This document shows positions 47,474-60,105 of a stretch of DNA of 64,000 bases, piece after piece. This stretch comes from Moniliophthora roreri. Lineage: Eukaryota; Basidiomycota; Agaricomycetes; Agaricales; Marasmiaceae. The DNA lies in assembly GCA_001466705.2 (NCBI GenBank), contig LATX02000199.1, positions 1 to 64,000 on the forward strand, read 5' to 3'. Within the stretch, counting starts at the first letter, position 1. Each line of letters begins with the position of its first letter. Made by a program: the position numbers and the translations under genes. The notes under the pieces are model-generated. The model was not told the DNA's origin. It saw nothing but the letters and a program-made list of their open reading frames with translations, and did not search any database.

Positions 47474-49139
47474 TTACTCCTTGCACTCATCCTCTGACTG
47501 CTGTTCAGATTCCTTATCTCCACTGGAGTTTCGCCTCTTTCGCAACTCTTTTCTAATCATGGTGTACAACATCCTTTGACCAGTCTTTGAATCAGTAAAT
47601 TCTGCCCAAAATTCATTTGTCGTTTGTGCTAAGAGATACTCCGCCACATACTGTAAACAGATCCAATCAGCCAAAAGGTAAATTTGGAATTAAAGATACA
47701 CGTACTTTCCATTCATGCCACTGGCTCTTGTATCCCTTCCACCTCTTATCAGATTTATCATGATACTCATGACTATAAAGCTGGTCCCAGTACTTGAGAG
47801 TGATTGGGATGCTGTTCACCTTTAGTGGACAGTCGTTAGGGTCGAACTCATGGATGAGCTCATCATCCCAAATCTTCTGCAGCCACTCAACCTTCTTTGA
47901 GAACCTTAAAGCAGGGTGGTTAGGTACATTGTTTTGTGTGTAGAAAAGAACTTTGCTGCCTACCAACAGAAGTTTCTTGACCTGAGCATTGGCGAACATT
48001 GGTGATGACAAGTTGACATTGGACATCGCCGGCTCATCACTTGAGCTAGGCAGCCCCTGCACTGTAGTCATAGACATGGTTGGTGTAGGGGTAGGGTATG
48101 GCAGAGTTGGCACTGGAGACTGAATTTGATCAACATCCATCGAAGAGGGCAGTGGTATTGGTGGCACTGGTAGCTGGCTGCAATTGATATCTATTAAAGG
48201 TAGTAGTGGCAACAGTTGTTGTGCCGGCAGGAGACTTGCATTATAGGTCGTATGAGAGTCAGTGCAGAAAGTGATGCCAATGGCTAGTGCCTGTGATTGA
48301 ACTGAGGCTGATCTGTTTGGGTCGGGGATGATGTATGACGTGATAATGTTGACAGTCTTCCACATGGAATGGAGCTCTTGTATGAACTGCTCATTGTGGT
48401 TAACTGCTATGGGCTAAAGTCAAGATGTCAGATAACAGTTCGGCAGGTAGAAATTGGTTAACTCACCTTTGGTTCAGGGTACCTTTCTGGGTGGCTGTGG
48501 CTTGTAATAAGAAGGACACTTTAAGGAGAGAGTGTCCGCCTGTAAGTCGAATGGAATCTCAGCCATTGAATACAATCAAAATCTAGATAAACATACCCAA
48601 GCCAGAATATCTGGGTTTTCATCATCGTCATCACTGATAGAAGCACTTGCATCTCCGGTTGCAGTTGAGACAGTGTTTGGGAACATTTCCTGCTGCCATT
48701 TTTGAGAGCTGGTAAGTTTTGCAGCTTTCTTTGTACCGGGCTTAGGCCCATGCAGACCCTTATGTGGTCGTTGAGCTCCTGGTTTAGAGCTAGGCATGAA
48801 ATTGAGATCTTTTCCAAGATTTATGAAATTATCAGTGTACTTACAGCGCCCACAACTCTGAACTGTGGCTGAACTTAACCAATTCCTCCTGCAACCTGGC
48901 CTTGTTGAGCGATGTCTTGAGTCTGAATGCACGGCACCATGCTTTCAGCCCCTCGGGGCCATCTACTTTGAGCTTGTAGCTGAGTAGAGAAGTTGAGAAG
49001 TGATTCAAATGAAAGAGAGAAGTACTCACATAGGAACCTGTATGATCTTATTGCTGTGATCCCTGGATGGCAAGCTGAATATTTCCTTGATGTTCTGAAC
49101 ACTTGTCATACCTGGGGCCTGGCTCTGGCCAGAGGCCAT
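47474..49139 (-). CDS. SAP-like DNA-binding protein, unknown function
   Basis: The start is uncertain; ATG at 49139 or 49109 both lead into MTSVQNIKEIFSLP. A donor GTGAGTACT near 49028 and acceptor CTCAG near 48980 join to YKLKVDGPEGLKAWCRAFRL then KARLQEELVKFS, which has the spacing and composition of a SAP helix-turn-helix. Further exons give a Lys/Gly-rich linker (GTKKAAKLTSSQKW), an acidic ISDDDDENPDILAW, a Pro/Ser-rich region (48365-48060), and a C-terminal domain with YLLAQTTNEFWAEFTDSKTG and an acidic end. Three or four short introns fit GT-AG. One exon near 48530 contains a stop in my model, so it may be broken. I recognise the C-terminal type from agaricomycete genomes but know no function. 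Confidence 0.5.
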
Positions 49140-49309
49140 CACACCAATTACAAGAATGATCCCAGCAAGCAAAAAGGTGACGTTGACAGCCCGCAATGAA
49201 AGGGTTTGCAAGAATTGTTCAACAATGCTTGCAACAGCAGTGAGAAGGCGGAAGAATTGAACTGTCAGGTTCCTATTGTATATGGCAGCAGGCTTGTTGA
49301 TCAATCTGG

Positions 49310-50845
49310 CATGACGATTAGCAAGAGTGAAATTGGTGAAAGAAAATAAATTGGGGCAAAATAAATGAGGCTTGCCGGCGATGATGACGGCGGCAGCCTA
49401 AGTGCCTCGTAAACATGAGGACTTGTTTGGCTATGCTACTGTGATACAAATAAGGCCAAGTAGTAGACAGAAAGACATGTGGCTAACGAAGCAAGCTGAT
49501 GAACAGGTTAGCCGGCATAATGACCCAGTCTTTCTCTGGATAGAAGCTTCATGAATTATTTGGCCATCTGCTTTGTGATGTATGACGGTGCCTGTCACCC
49601 GGAGAATGTCAGAAATTGACTGACATGTCAAAAGTAAATTCTCAACCACCAAGAGTATGTTCAATATGTTTATCAGTAACCTGACCCTTAGCGCTCAATT
49701 GTATGAGCTTCAGAGGATGTATGACCAACTTGAACTGGCATATGATGAATGTTGGAATCTGTGCTTGTAGACAAATCTTCTTTGAACTTGTAGTAGATCT
49801 ACAGAGAGGCTTGGTGAAGGATGGATACCTCACCTTTGCCCAGAACAAATAAGACAACACACTAGAAATTATTTATCAACCAATTTGTCTCTACAAAAGT
49901 CCATCTGCTGCAACTATCTGCCAACCTCCCTCTTCAAGTCCTCTCAGATCTCACATGGCCTTCACTGCCCTCAATGCTCTCACCAATGACTCATTGATGA
50001 ACACTCATCCCCAGCGAAAAGTGTGTCAATGTTATCCAATGCTATCCAATGTGGTTCCCAATGTTATTCGGTGCTCTGGTAACTTTCCCTTTGTCTGGAA
50101 TGAATTGGATTAAGGTCCCAATTGACCATTAGAACCGAGTTAGAACCTCCCAGTTGCAATTGGTCTGGTAGTTGATCCATGCACTGTTCATTTTCACCGC
50201 CCTGCTCTAAACTTTCCTGTGCTCCTCTCCTTCTTCTCAACCACCATCTCTGCTTCTTTCTTCCCACTGCCATCTCCTGCTTTGACTGCTCCAACACCCT
50301 CTGCTCTTGCCATGTCACTCTGTTTCTCATCGATAACACAAAATATCAATTAGTGTTAAGGTTCAGAATGGCTCATAGGGGCAGCAGGCTGGTCAGGAGA
50401 GGCATGACTTGCAGGTAACGAAGATACTTGGTGCGTTATTTACTGATTCTGTGCTGCAAAGTCAACTAATGGTCCCTTTTTCACTATCTTCATAACCAGT
50501 GGCACATTCTAAACAAAAAAAAAAGCTGAAGACTGCCCCCCGAATCCTGAATCCATCACCAAACCATGTCTGTAAGATACTCTATCTCCAATTTTACCCA
50601 CTTTGGTCGCGCTAATCTTCAACTCAGATGCTGTAGACTCAATACCCATGACATAGGTGAGTTTTCTGTCTGTTTCTGGCTCAAGCTCATGTTTTACTGA
50701 TTGCCACTCTTCCAGACATATCGTGCAAGGTTCCAGCATTGGGATAATGGGTTCAGGCCCCCGACTTGTGTGAGGTGTTTGGAAAGGTGTTGGGGAAGGG
50801 ATGTCAACAGCAATAAGTCCAGTACTATACAAAAGCCATGAATGA
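49310..50845. other. intergenic stretch left of the Copia element
   Basis: No gene is recognised. GCCGGC-containing words occur at 49373 and 49511 (GCTTGCCGGCG, GTTAGCCGGCA). I searched by eye for a 5' Copia LTR beginning TGTTGAAGCAC and found none. The left end of the Copia element therefore cannot be fixed. If the recombinase-nuclease-SAP cluster is an element, its right end should be here. Confidence 0.35.
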
Positions 50846-51994
50846 AGCTCTCTTGCTGACAACACTGTCCAAATTTGTAACTCAGATAATGGTGTTGGCA
50901 TTCCAGTTTATAGTTACCATCCTTTGGAACTACTTGAACCAATTTCCGTTTATAATACTTCTGTTGGCAATACATCGGGATTATCCATTATTCCAATCTT
51001 TAATGGTGACGATTTCAAAGAATGGAAGTGCAAAGTCTTGGCATATCTCAATTTGGCTAAGGCAGCTTATGCTCTTACCAATACCATGCCTCAGACTGTT
51101 GGCACTGGAGATACTGCCATCACCCCTGATCTGGAAACTGTCAAAGAATGGAAAACTTCTAACGCCCAAGCTCTTGGCCTTTTTCAGCTTAAATTGAGTC
51201 CTACTTTGCAGTGGATTATCAAAACTACTGCTAAAGAAACATGGGATGCTTTGAAAGCTGAATACGGTGTATCTAGTCTTCCGGAAGTATTCACATACTT
51301 CCAAGGTCTCATAATGGCATGCACTGCTGAAGGTCAAAATCCCAATCATAGCGCCAATCTCATCAGACAATGTGTTGTGAAATTGTCTGAGAACAATTTC
51401 CCCATTCCATCTAATTTCCAGGCAATGTTCCTTCTTAACTCTCTTCCCAAGTCATATGAAGGAGTTAAGACCCAGATGTTCATCTCCAACAAAGGGAAGG
51501 ATCTTACCTTCGACAATATTCTTCCTTTTATCAAACAGGAATACAATAGACAACACATGGATGGGGTCACTGCTTATGCCACTCGGATCTCAGGTGTCCA
51601 ACGATACACCAGTCAGAGCCTGAATTGGAATGGACAGAAGAAGTTCTGTCCTCACAACTCTAATCAAAACTCTGGCAAAAATAATAATCAAAACCAGAAT
51701 GCTGGGAATCAAGGGAACAAAGGCAAACAGCCTGTGCAACCCCAACAAAATCAACAAAAATCTGATGGGAAGAAAAATAACAAGAAGAAGTCGAACAAGA
51801 AAGGAAAAGGGAAAAAGCCTAATGGAGCAATCTCAGTCATGATGGCTGAGATCACAGATTTGCCTCAAAAAGAAGAACCTCAACCTCCTAAAGAGGAAAA
51901 ACCTTCCGATGATGGCAAAGTTCTGACTAAATGCATCAACTATTTTTGCACTAGTCCAGATAAGACCATCTATAGTATCTTTACAACTGGATGA
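50846..51994 (+). pseudogene. gag: Copia gag
   Basis: The frame open from 50846 gives IPIFNGDDFKEWKCKVLAYL, the start of the Copia-type gag core, then ALGLFQLKLSPTLQWIIKTT, TWDALKAEYG, FYIPSNFQ-like segments and a Lys/Asn/Gln-rich basic C-terminus. It stops at TGA 51992-51994 in a context GGATGAAAT. The same frame then continues, so the TGA is probably a former Arg or Gly codon. No ATG precedes the core, in line with truncation of the 5' end. Confidence 0.82.
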
Positions 51995-54797
51995 AATCAC
52001 AAAACATAGTATGTCTGCCAACAATGCTACAAGATGCATTCCCATTCCTTTGCCAAGCAGAAAATTCTCCAAAAAGCAGTATTAGTATGCCTTCCTATTG
52101 ATGAGAGGGCATACGCTTTTCTATGAGAAGATTTTCAGCTCAGCAGAACTTTCACTGTCCTTGAAACAGATAATATTCCTCCTAAAACTCCTCCTATTAC
52201 CCAGGAGGAAGTAAATATTGGAGATATTTTTCTGTCAGAATCATTTGAGCATATTTTCAGTAACCTTCCATCTGTTATGTTACTTGCACAGCAACAACAA
52301 CAACCCAACAACCACTATGACGTAGCGGCGCTAGATTGACTAAAGGATCAAGTTCGAGTTCGAGTTCTCTAGCTTTTGCTAAAGTTCTGAGAGTTCAGTC
52401 GAGGTGAGCAAGATATCCAAAGGATTAACCAGGTCAAGCTGAAGTAGCTTAGACCTGCAAACTATCTACTTATACACTGTCTGTAGCTACTAGTTTGTAT
52501 ACAATCTGCTAGAGCGACATCATTTGTTTAGTAAATAGAGTGTACCTTTGACGACATCATAAGTAAGGATATGACATCAGAGATGATGTCGAGGAAGTGA
52601 AAATAGATATAATGATACAATAAGCGATGTCAGAGATGACGTCACATCATAAATAGAAAGGGAAAGAATGTAATAGAATAATGACCTCGTCGTGATGTCA
52701 TAAATGACATAACAATGACATCTTAAATAGAAAAATAGGCATAGAATCGGAAAAGGGGACTGGGAATGTGGATGTGTCCAGATGTTAATGGGAAGCATAG
52801 GAAAAAAAAGAAGACTAGCGCTCAAAGGCGCTAAAGTGTCAAAGCAATGTTTATGAAAAGAAAAGCAGAAGGAAAAAAGATTGTCTGTCTGTGCGCGATT
52901 GTAACACCATCTGGAAAACATCTAATGACACATAAGTACTCTAACCAGGTATGAGATGTTATTCCAACCAAAACTTTGGAGTCTACTGTTCCTTGTAATC
53001 CTATTAATAGATTTGAGAATAAACAACCTCACAAATTGGACCATAGTTGTGCCCAAAGGAGATGGTCGCAATTCATGGAAGCCAAAATCCAGGCTCAGAT
53101 TCCAAAAGCTCAAAATGATCCAACTATGATCCCAATGCCTGAGGAGATGAAATTCCAGATTGAGCTTCTTAACGATAATCCCTCTATTGATTCAAAACTC
53201 TTTGCTTCACATTATTTCACCAGAGGAGTTCTTAATCTAATAGAAATGAAAAGGGATTATATCTGCTACAGAGCTCAAAAACTTGGATATGACTATAAGA
53301 GCCAACCTGCCATAGTTGACTTCTTAGAAGCATTGGATCTTTATGCAAAGTTTCCACAATCGACTTCCTTTGCCCCTCATTCCACTCCAATCTCTTTTTG
53401 CTCAGAAGCCTGTCATAAATGTACTTGGTGAGATGAATGCCATACAGAATTTTGTGGCATGGGACTCTGGCAAATGGCCGATCATGATGACACTGGTGAC
53501 AAATATTGGATCTTCTTCACATGGATCAGAAATACTTTGATCCAACTTTGTGACCCGATTGAACCACTCATGAAGGTACTAAACTGTGTCATGATGAACA
53601 AAAAACAACTCTATTCAAGGAATTATGCCAAAATAGAATTTCATTGTCACCCTTCTGCAGTTTGTAAAGAAGACTGCCAACATTGCACCAGTAGACTACC
53701 AAGGCATATCACATACCTTAGTAAGGGGGAGTATATGTATAATCAAATCGCTCCTGGAATCATTCATGAAAACCCAGCCAATCCTGTGATCCAAGCTGGT
53801 GAACCATTCAAATTTGGTGATTTTCCCATCGACTACATTGATTGGAACACACCAAATCCATCCAGAGCACCTACCCCCAAACTAAATCTAGACTTCAAAA
53901 CAGTCTTTTGTGTCACATGTGATTACCCACATCATCCCAATAACTGGCCTGTCGCTGCAACCTGCAAGCCAATTATGTTCCACTCAACTCAGGAAGGCTT
54001 TCTGCCAAAATGAAATCCACATGGCTTTAACAAGAAATCCATCAAAAAGCCATTTACAGAAGCTTTTTCTTTGGTAGATGATCCAATTCTCCTTAAAGAC
54101 CCCTGGAAAAAGGAGAAAGATTATGCCAAAACATGGTTGAATAAGGAAAAGAGCAACAAAGCTTGGGATTCTATTAATCCCAAAAATCCTTGGAATGCAG
54201 TTCTTCCTACAGGACCCCAAGTTCACCCTATTGTCAAGAAGTCTGAAAAACAACTTCAGGAACAGTGAAAGAAGATCGCTCAAATGTTCCAAGACAAGGG
54301 ATTAGCTGCTGAGCACAGATGTGACTCACCGGCTTGCCAAGCTAAACACCCTGACATCATTGACAAGCAAATGGGGAAAAGACCATATCGATCAGCAACC
54401 ATGGCTGATGATATTCGGATCAAGACAAAGGAAGAATCAGCAGCAATCCAAAAAGAATTAGAAAAGAACTGACAAACTACTAAAGACTTCTTTGGTAATA
54501 TTTCCAAATGCTTCCCCATAATACAATCTAATCTTTTGCCACAAGTAAAAATTGGTGACAAAATGTTCCAATTTGGCAAAGAACTGACTCCACCTCCTTA
54601 CAAGTTCAATATTGGGGAAAACACCTTTAGGAAGATTACCAAACAGGAAGCCTGAAATCTGGTCAAAGAACATTTTGGAGACAGGAAACTCTTCCAACGC
54701 AAACCAGTTTGACCTCAAACTCCTTACTATCCTAAAGGAGATACTTTTAAGGTTCCAAATATAGATATAGAGGCACCATCACCACCTCCTAAACCAG
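51995..54797 (+). pseudogene. extra-long Cys/His-rich region between Copia gag and protease
   Basis: The gag frame continues for about 720 codons (solo LTR removed) before the protease. It contains a small zinc-binding-like piece (YVCQQCYKMHSH) near 52010, then PMPEEMKFQIELLNDNPSID, a cluster CHPSAVCKEDCQHC near 53645, another VFCVTCDYPHHP near 53905, and HRCDSPACQAKH near 54315. TGA stops lie at 52124, 53429, 54011, 54266, 54470, 54653 and 54710. I recognise no family. Typical Copia elements have gag followed directly by protease, so this looks like an acquired or greatly expanded nucleocapsid region. Confidence 0.6.
52273..52906 (-). mobile_element. solo LTR nested in the Copia element
   Basis: The 634-bp insertion starts TGTTATGTTACTTGC, ends GCGATTGTAACA and is flanked by CCATC at 52268-52272 and 52907-52911. 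It is the third member, in this window, of the minus-oriented family related to the chromovirus LTR, and keeps the CAGCTTGACCT block. It contains several GATGTCA/TGACATC words in its middle. LTR plus one TSD adds 639 bp, a multiple of three, so the Copia frame is the same on both sides. Confidence 0.9.
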
Positions 54798-54799
54798 TA

Positions 54800-56943
54800 A
54801 TGCCAGATCTAGGAATTAACATTACTTCCATAACAGTCAATAATCCTAAACTGGAAGTACCCGAGTTTATTCAAGGTTCTTCAAACATTCAAGCTTGCAT
54901 TGAATCTTCCAAGGAGATCAATATTGTGGATGTTGTTCCTCTTGATGATAAAGATTTTCAAGGGAAAAATGGAAGGAGGAACCTGAATACAGAGGACTTT
55001 GACAAAGAAGATTGGAACAAGAATTATAATGATTATGTTGCAAACGAAGCGGACTATTATGATTGGTATGATCTAATTGATCTTAAGAGCAGCATCACTA
55101 ATAAATCATTAGAAATGAACATTGATTCTGAGCAATCATCAGCGCTCAATGAACAATTTCTTTCTAACTCTGTAAATAGTAACATTGTACAATGTATGAT
55201 GGCTAAAATTAGTAATAAAAATGTTGTATCTGTAGAACCACAAACAATTGAATGGGCTCTTGATACTGCTGCAACCAATCACATAACACCCTTTAAGTCT
55301 GATTTCCTCGAGTTAAATGAAATTCCTACAGGACCCAAGCAAATCATTGGAGTCACTGGATCGGATGTCATAACTCATCAAGAAACAGTAATCATTCGTC
55401 ATACCAATTCACTTGGAGAAACCCATACAGTCAAACTTTATCCGGTGTTCTATTGGCCTAAAGCAAATCATAGACTTCTAGCTGGGAATAAATATATCGT
55501 AAATGGTTACGATATCAAATATTTGTTCCCAGAAACCTCTATAATTATGAAAGCTAATGGTAAACTCTTTATGTCACTATTCACGAAACCAGAAAGAGAT
55601 GGGTATACTTATCTACATGCTTCTTCTGTTAAACAGAATGAAGCAGTTACCATTCTTGCTTTTAAGATTAAATCAACTGATCCTGTAATTGCTCACAACA
55701 GATTTGGTCATATACCTTATTGGGTATTGACAAACTGTATGAAGCATTGCAAAGGATTTTCCATTGAGAAACAGGGATCTAAAAAGTCCTTGTGTAAGGG
55801 ATGTGCTAAAGGAGGAACGGCATCCAAACCTTACCATAGTTCTCAAAAGTGTAAAGAGAATATCCTAGAACTTATTCATATGGATATTAAGGAGTTTCCT
55901 ATTAATTCTTACCATCAAAATTGTTATACACTAGTTCTGATTGATGACCATTCCTCAGTAGGATGGATTTATCATCAATTTGAAACACTTACCAGTTTCA
56001 AATGCTTTCGTGCTTTAACCGAAAAGCAAACTGGTAAAATTATTAAATGTGTTCAAACTGATCATAGTGGAGAATTTTTTGGAAATGAGTTCCAAACATA
56101 TCTTAAAGATAATGGAATTCAAATGTGTAACTCAGCTCCACATATACATCAACAGCAAGGAAGAGTCGAATGCTCAATTTGAACTCTTGTGGAAAAAGCA
56201 GAGAAATTCTGCAATCATGCCTCCTTACCACAATCTTGGTGGGAGTTTATAATGAATAATGCTGTACATGTATATAATCACACTCCTAATAAATGCTTAG
56301 ATTGGAAAACTCCAACCAAAATCTATAGTAAGAAAGTACCTGATGTTTCTTATTTCAGAACACCAGGATGTTCAGCATATGTGTTTATTTATAAAGAACA
56401 ACACAAGAACAAACTTTCAAAGAAAATGGAATGTATGACATTTCTAGATTACGCTCCTAATACTAAGGGATATCAGTTTATGCAACAGGATAAGATGATA
56501 TTTATGGCTGCTCAGGCAGACTTCGATGAAGAAGACTTTCTGTACTCATCTAATTCAGTTGATCAAACCTTACAATCAACCAACGGAATCTTATCTATTC
56601 CTTTTACTGGTATTAATCCACTACGATCTGATAATGATGATGACGATCATCCTGATTTCCCTCAACCTAATCATCTCAATGGAGGTAATGATCCTGTGGA
56701 TCATCATCAGAACCAGAATGATGGTGAGGATCAATTACGACCTAAAAATACTGCACCACTGCAAAACCCAATAGATCCTGAAATTAATAATATTAACAGG
56801 AGAATGCGATGAAGGGTACAGATGTTTGACCGAAGTCAACATCAACAAAGTCATCCTAAAAGACAGACTCGTGTACCACAGCGGTATGGAGACGTAATGG
56901 GTCATATGCCTATCCAAGAAAGACTACATCTACAATTTACCTG
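54800..56943 (+). pseudogene. pol: Copia protease and integrase
   Basis: Acidic linker first, then the protease with WALDTAATNHITPF near 55255 (DTA, a variant of DSG/DTG). The integrase follows with a zinc finger (HNRFGHIP...CMKHC and LCKGCAKG near 55695-55810) and catalytic Asp, Asp and Glu in IHMDIKEF, VQTDHSGEFF and QQGRVECSI. TGA stops at 56180 and 56810 break the frame; at 56810 the related sequence right of the N has CGA. The integrase C-terminus ends at 56943, after which the frame changes. Confidence 0.85.
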
Positions 56944-58973
56944 ATTCTGATGATCAAGGTGAAAGTCCTGATCAAGAATTCATACAAGGTAGTAGTTGTG
57001 ACCATGAGCAGGAAATTCCACCTGCTGAACATCAAATCCAACAGTCAAATGAGGATGAAATGGAACAAGATCATGATCAAATTGAGATTGATCGAACTCC
57101 ACCTCAAACTGATGATGAAATGGTCAATTATGTACAAATTCTTTCTCAGGAAGGGGGAGTTCGTTACCTTGATTACATTATGGCATCAGCATTGTCTATT
57201 GACAACGTACGTCAATGGCAATACAAAGACATTCTAACTCTGTCAAAAGATAAACAGAAGAAATGGATGGCTGCATGTCATGACGAACTCAAATCACTAC
57301 AAGAACGTAACATTTACAAACTTGTAGATTTACCTCAAGGTCGAAAAGCGATAAAATCCAGATGGGTTTTTGACATCAAAACTGATGGCCGTTATAAGGC
57401 ACGACTTGTAGCAAAAGGTTTCTCACAAGTCGAAGGAATAGATTATGACGAATTGTTCTCTCCTGTAGTATGCTTTGAAACCGTTCGCATATTACTTGCA
57501 CTAGCCGCTCTTGAGGATTGGGATATCCAAGCGCTAGATGTCAAAACAGCCTTTCTCTATGGCGAACTTGACAAGGAGATATACATGGAACAACCACAAG
57601 GATTCGTCAAAGGTTCAAATAAAGTTTGGTTATTACGCCGTGCATTATATGGTTTAAAACAAGCCTCTTTNCTTTCAAAGAAAATGGAACGTATGACATT
57701 CCTAGATTACGCTCCTAATACTAAAGGATATCGGTTTATGCGACAGGATAAGACGATATTTACGGCTGCTCAAGCAGACTTCGATGAAGAAGATTTTCCG
57801 TACTCGTCTAATTCAGTTGATCGAACCTTACAATCAACCAATGGAATCTTATCTATTCCTTTTACTGGTATTAATCGACCACGATCGGATAATGATGATG
57901 ACGGTCATCAAAATCACGATCAAGGGGGAGGAAATGACGATGATGACGATCATCCTGATTTCCCTCAACCTAATCATCCCAACGGAGGTAATGATCCTGT
58001 GGATCATCATCACAACCAGAATGATGGTGAGGATCAATCACGACCTAAAAATACTGCACCGCCGCAAAACCCAATAGATCCTGAAATAAATAATATAAAC
58101 AGGAGAATGCGACGAAGGGTACAGATGTTTGACCCAAGTCAACATCAACAAAGTCGTCCTAAAAGACAGACTCGTGTACCACAGCGGTATGGAGACGTAA
58201 TGGGTCATATGCCTATCCAAGAAAGACTACATCTACAATTTACCTGATTCTGATGATCAAGGTGAAAGTCCTGATCAAGAATTCATACAAGGTAGTAGTT
58301 GTGACCATGAGCAGGAAATTCCACCTGCTGAACATCAAATCCAACAGTCAAATGAGGATGAAATGGAACAAGATCATGATCAAATTGAGATTGATCGAAC
58401 TCCACCTCAAACTGATGATGAAATGGTCAATTATGTACAAATTCTTTCTCAGGAAGGGGGAGTTTGTTACCTTGATTACATTATGGCATCAGCATTGTCT
58501 ATTGACAACATACGTCAATGGCAATACAAAGACATTCTAACTCTGTCAAAAGATGAACAGAAAAAATGGATGGCTGCATGTCATGATGAACTCAAATCAC
58601 TACAAGAATGCAATGTCTATAAACTTGTAGATTTACCTCAAGGTCAAAAAGCTATAAAATCCAGATGGGTTTTTGATGTCAAAACAGATGGCCATTATAA
58701 GGCACGACTTGTAGCAAAAGGTTTCTCACAAGTCAAAGGAATAGATTATAATGAATTGTTCTCTCCTGTAGTACACTTTGAAACTGTTCACGTATTACTT
58801 GCACTAGCCACTCTTGAGGATTGGAATATCCAAGCGCTAGATGTCAAAACAACCTTTCTCTATGGCGAACTTGACAAGAAGATTTATATGGAACAACCAC
58901 AAGGATTCGTCAAAGGTTCAAATAAAGTTTGGTTATTACACTGTGCACTATATGGTTTAAAACAAGCCTCTCT
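56414..58973 (+). repeat. two non-identical versions of one Copia segment around N at 57671
   Basis: 56414-57670 and 57672-58973 cover the same integrase-to-RT part. A 48-bp block rich in GATGATGAC and GGGGGAGG is present only on the right (about 57900-57950). Stretches 56950-57060 and 58253-58363 look identical. Elsewhere the left copy is the decayed one before about 56900 and the right copy is the decayed one after about 58450. Confidence 0.8.
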
Positions 58974-60063
58974 ATCATGGTAGTACCAGTGCACTAAATC
59001 CATGGCAAAGCTAGGATTTAAGTGCTGTATATCAGACACTGGTGTATATTACTTCATATGTGGAAATGATATAATCATTGCCATTGTATATGTAGATGAT
59101 GCAATTTTCATGGGTTCCAATTCTAGCCTTCTTAATTCTAAGAAGAAAGAATTCATGAAAATATGGGAATGTAGAGACTTAGGCGAACCTAGAGAATTCC
59201 TACAAATGCAGATTACTCAAGATCAAAAGCGACATACTTTATCACTTGACCAAAGTGATTATCTCGAGAAAATCATTAAACACTTTGGTATGGAAAATGC
59301 CAATGCTACTCACACTCCATTACCTGCCAGTTACAAACCCACAGCTAATAAAGGAGAAGCAAACTCTACAATTAGATCCCAATTCCAATCAGTGATTGGA
59401 TCACTTCTATATCTATGCTTAGGTACCTGACCAGATATCACTTTTCCAGTCATCAAACTTTCGCAATATGGGACAAATCCTACACAGGAGCATCTCAACA
59501 AAGCGAAATATATCATTCAATACCTAATTGGAACCCGCAAACATTCTCTTACTTATAAAGATAAGCAAGGAGAACAAGGTTTCATAGCATACGCCAATTC
59601 TGACTGGGCTACAGATGAAGACACTAGAGTCTCACAGACAGGTTATCTCATTAACTTTGCTTGTGCTCCAGTCTTCTGGGTTTCACAGAAACAGAAATCC
59701 GTAGCATTATCCAGTACTGAAGCCGAATATATGGCTTTATCTGACTGTGCTAGACAGATCAAATGGATAATTAATCTATTCTCTGAAATCGAATATCCTA
59801 TAGCAAAACTACCATTGCTTAGTGATAATCAAGGTGCTATCTTCATCAGTAAAAATCAAGTTACTGAAAAACGAACAAAGCACATTGATATTAAATATCA
59901 CCATATTCGAGAATGCGTTGCCAAGAAGAAAGTTGAAGTATTCTTCATCCCCACAAATCAACAACCCACAGATCTTATGACGAAGAATCTACCTTGGGAC
60001 AAATTTCAATGCCACAGAGAATTTCTCAGCCTTACATTCTTTAAGACCGATTCCTCCATATAG
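57060..60063 (+). pseudogene. pol: Copia reverse transcriptase and RNase H
   Basis: Left of the N the RT reads [40 protein letters not shown] and ALYGLKQAS. The continuous version runs from 58363 to 60063: the same blocks with many Arg to His/Cys/Gln changes, then the catalytic AIVYVDDAIFMGS near 59090. RNase H has SSTEAEYMALSD near 59715, SDNQGAIF and TKHIDIKYHHIRE. Stops at 58981 (TAG) and 59428 (TGA, in GT-stop-PDIT where Arg is expected). A one-base frame change relative to the integrase near 56935 is present in both versions. Confidence 0.87.
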
Positions 60064-60105
60064 CTCAATCACTACAAAGTTTATCACAAACTTAGTGAGG
60101 GGGAG

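Noticed and set aside
50509..50901. 130-codon minus-strand frame just left of the Copia gag
   Set aside because: It overlaps the plus-strand Copia reading frame at its right end and shows no recognised domain; the sequence left of 50846 shows no support for a real gene either.
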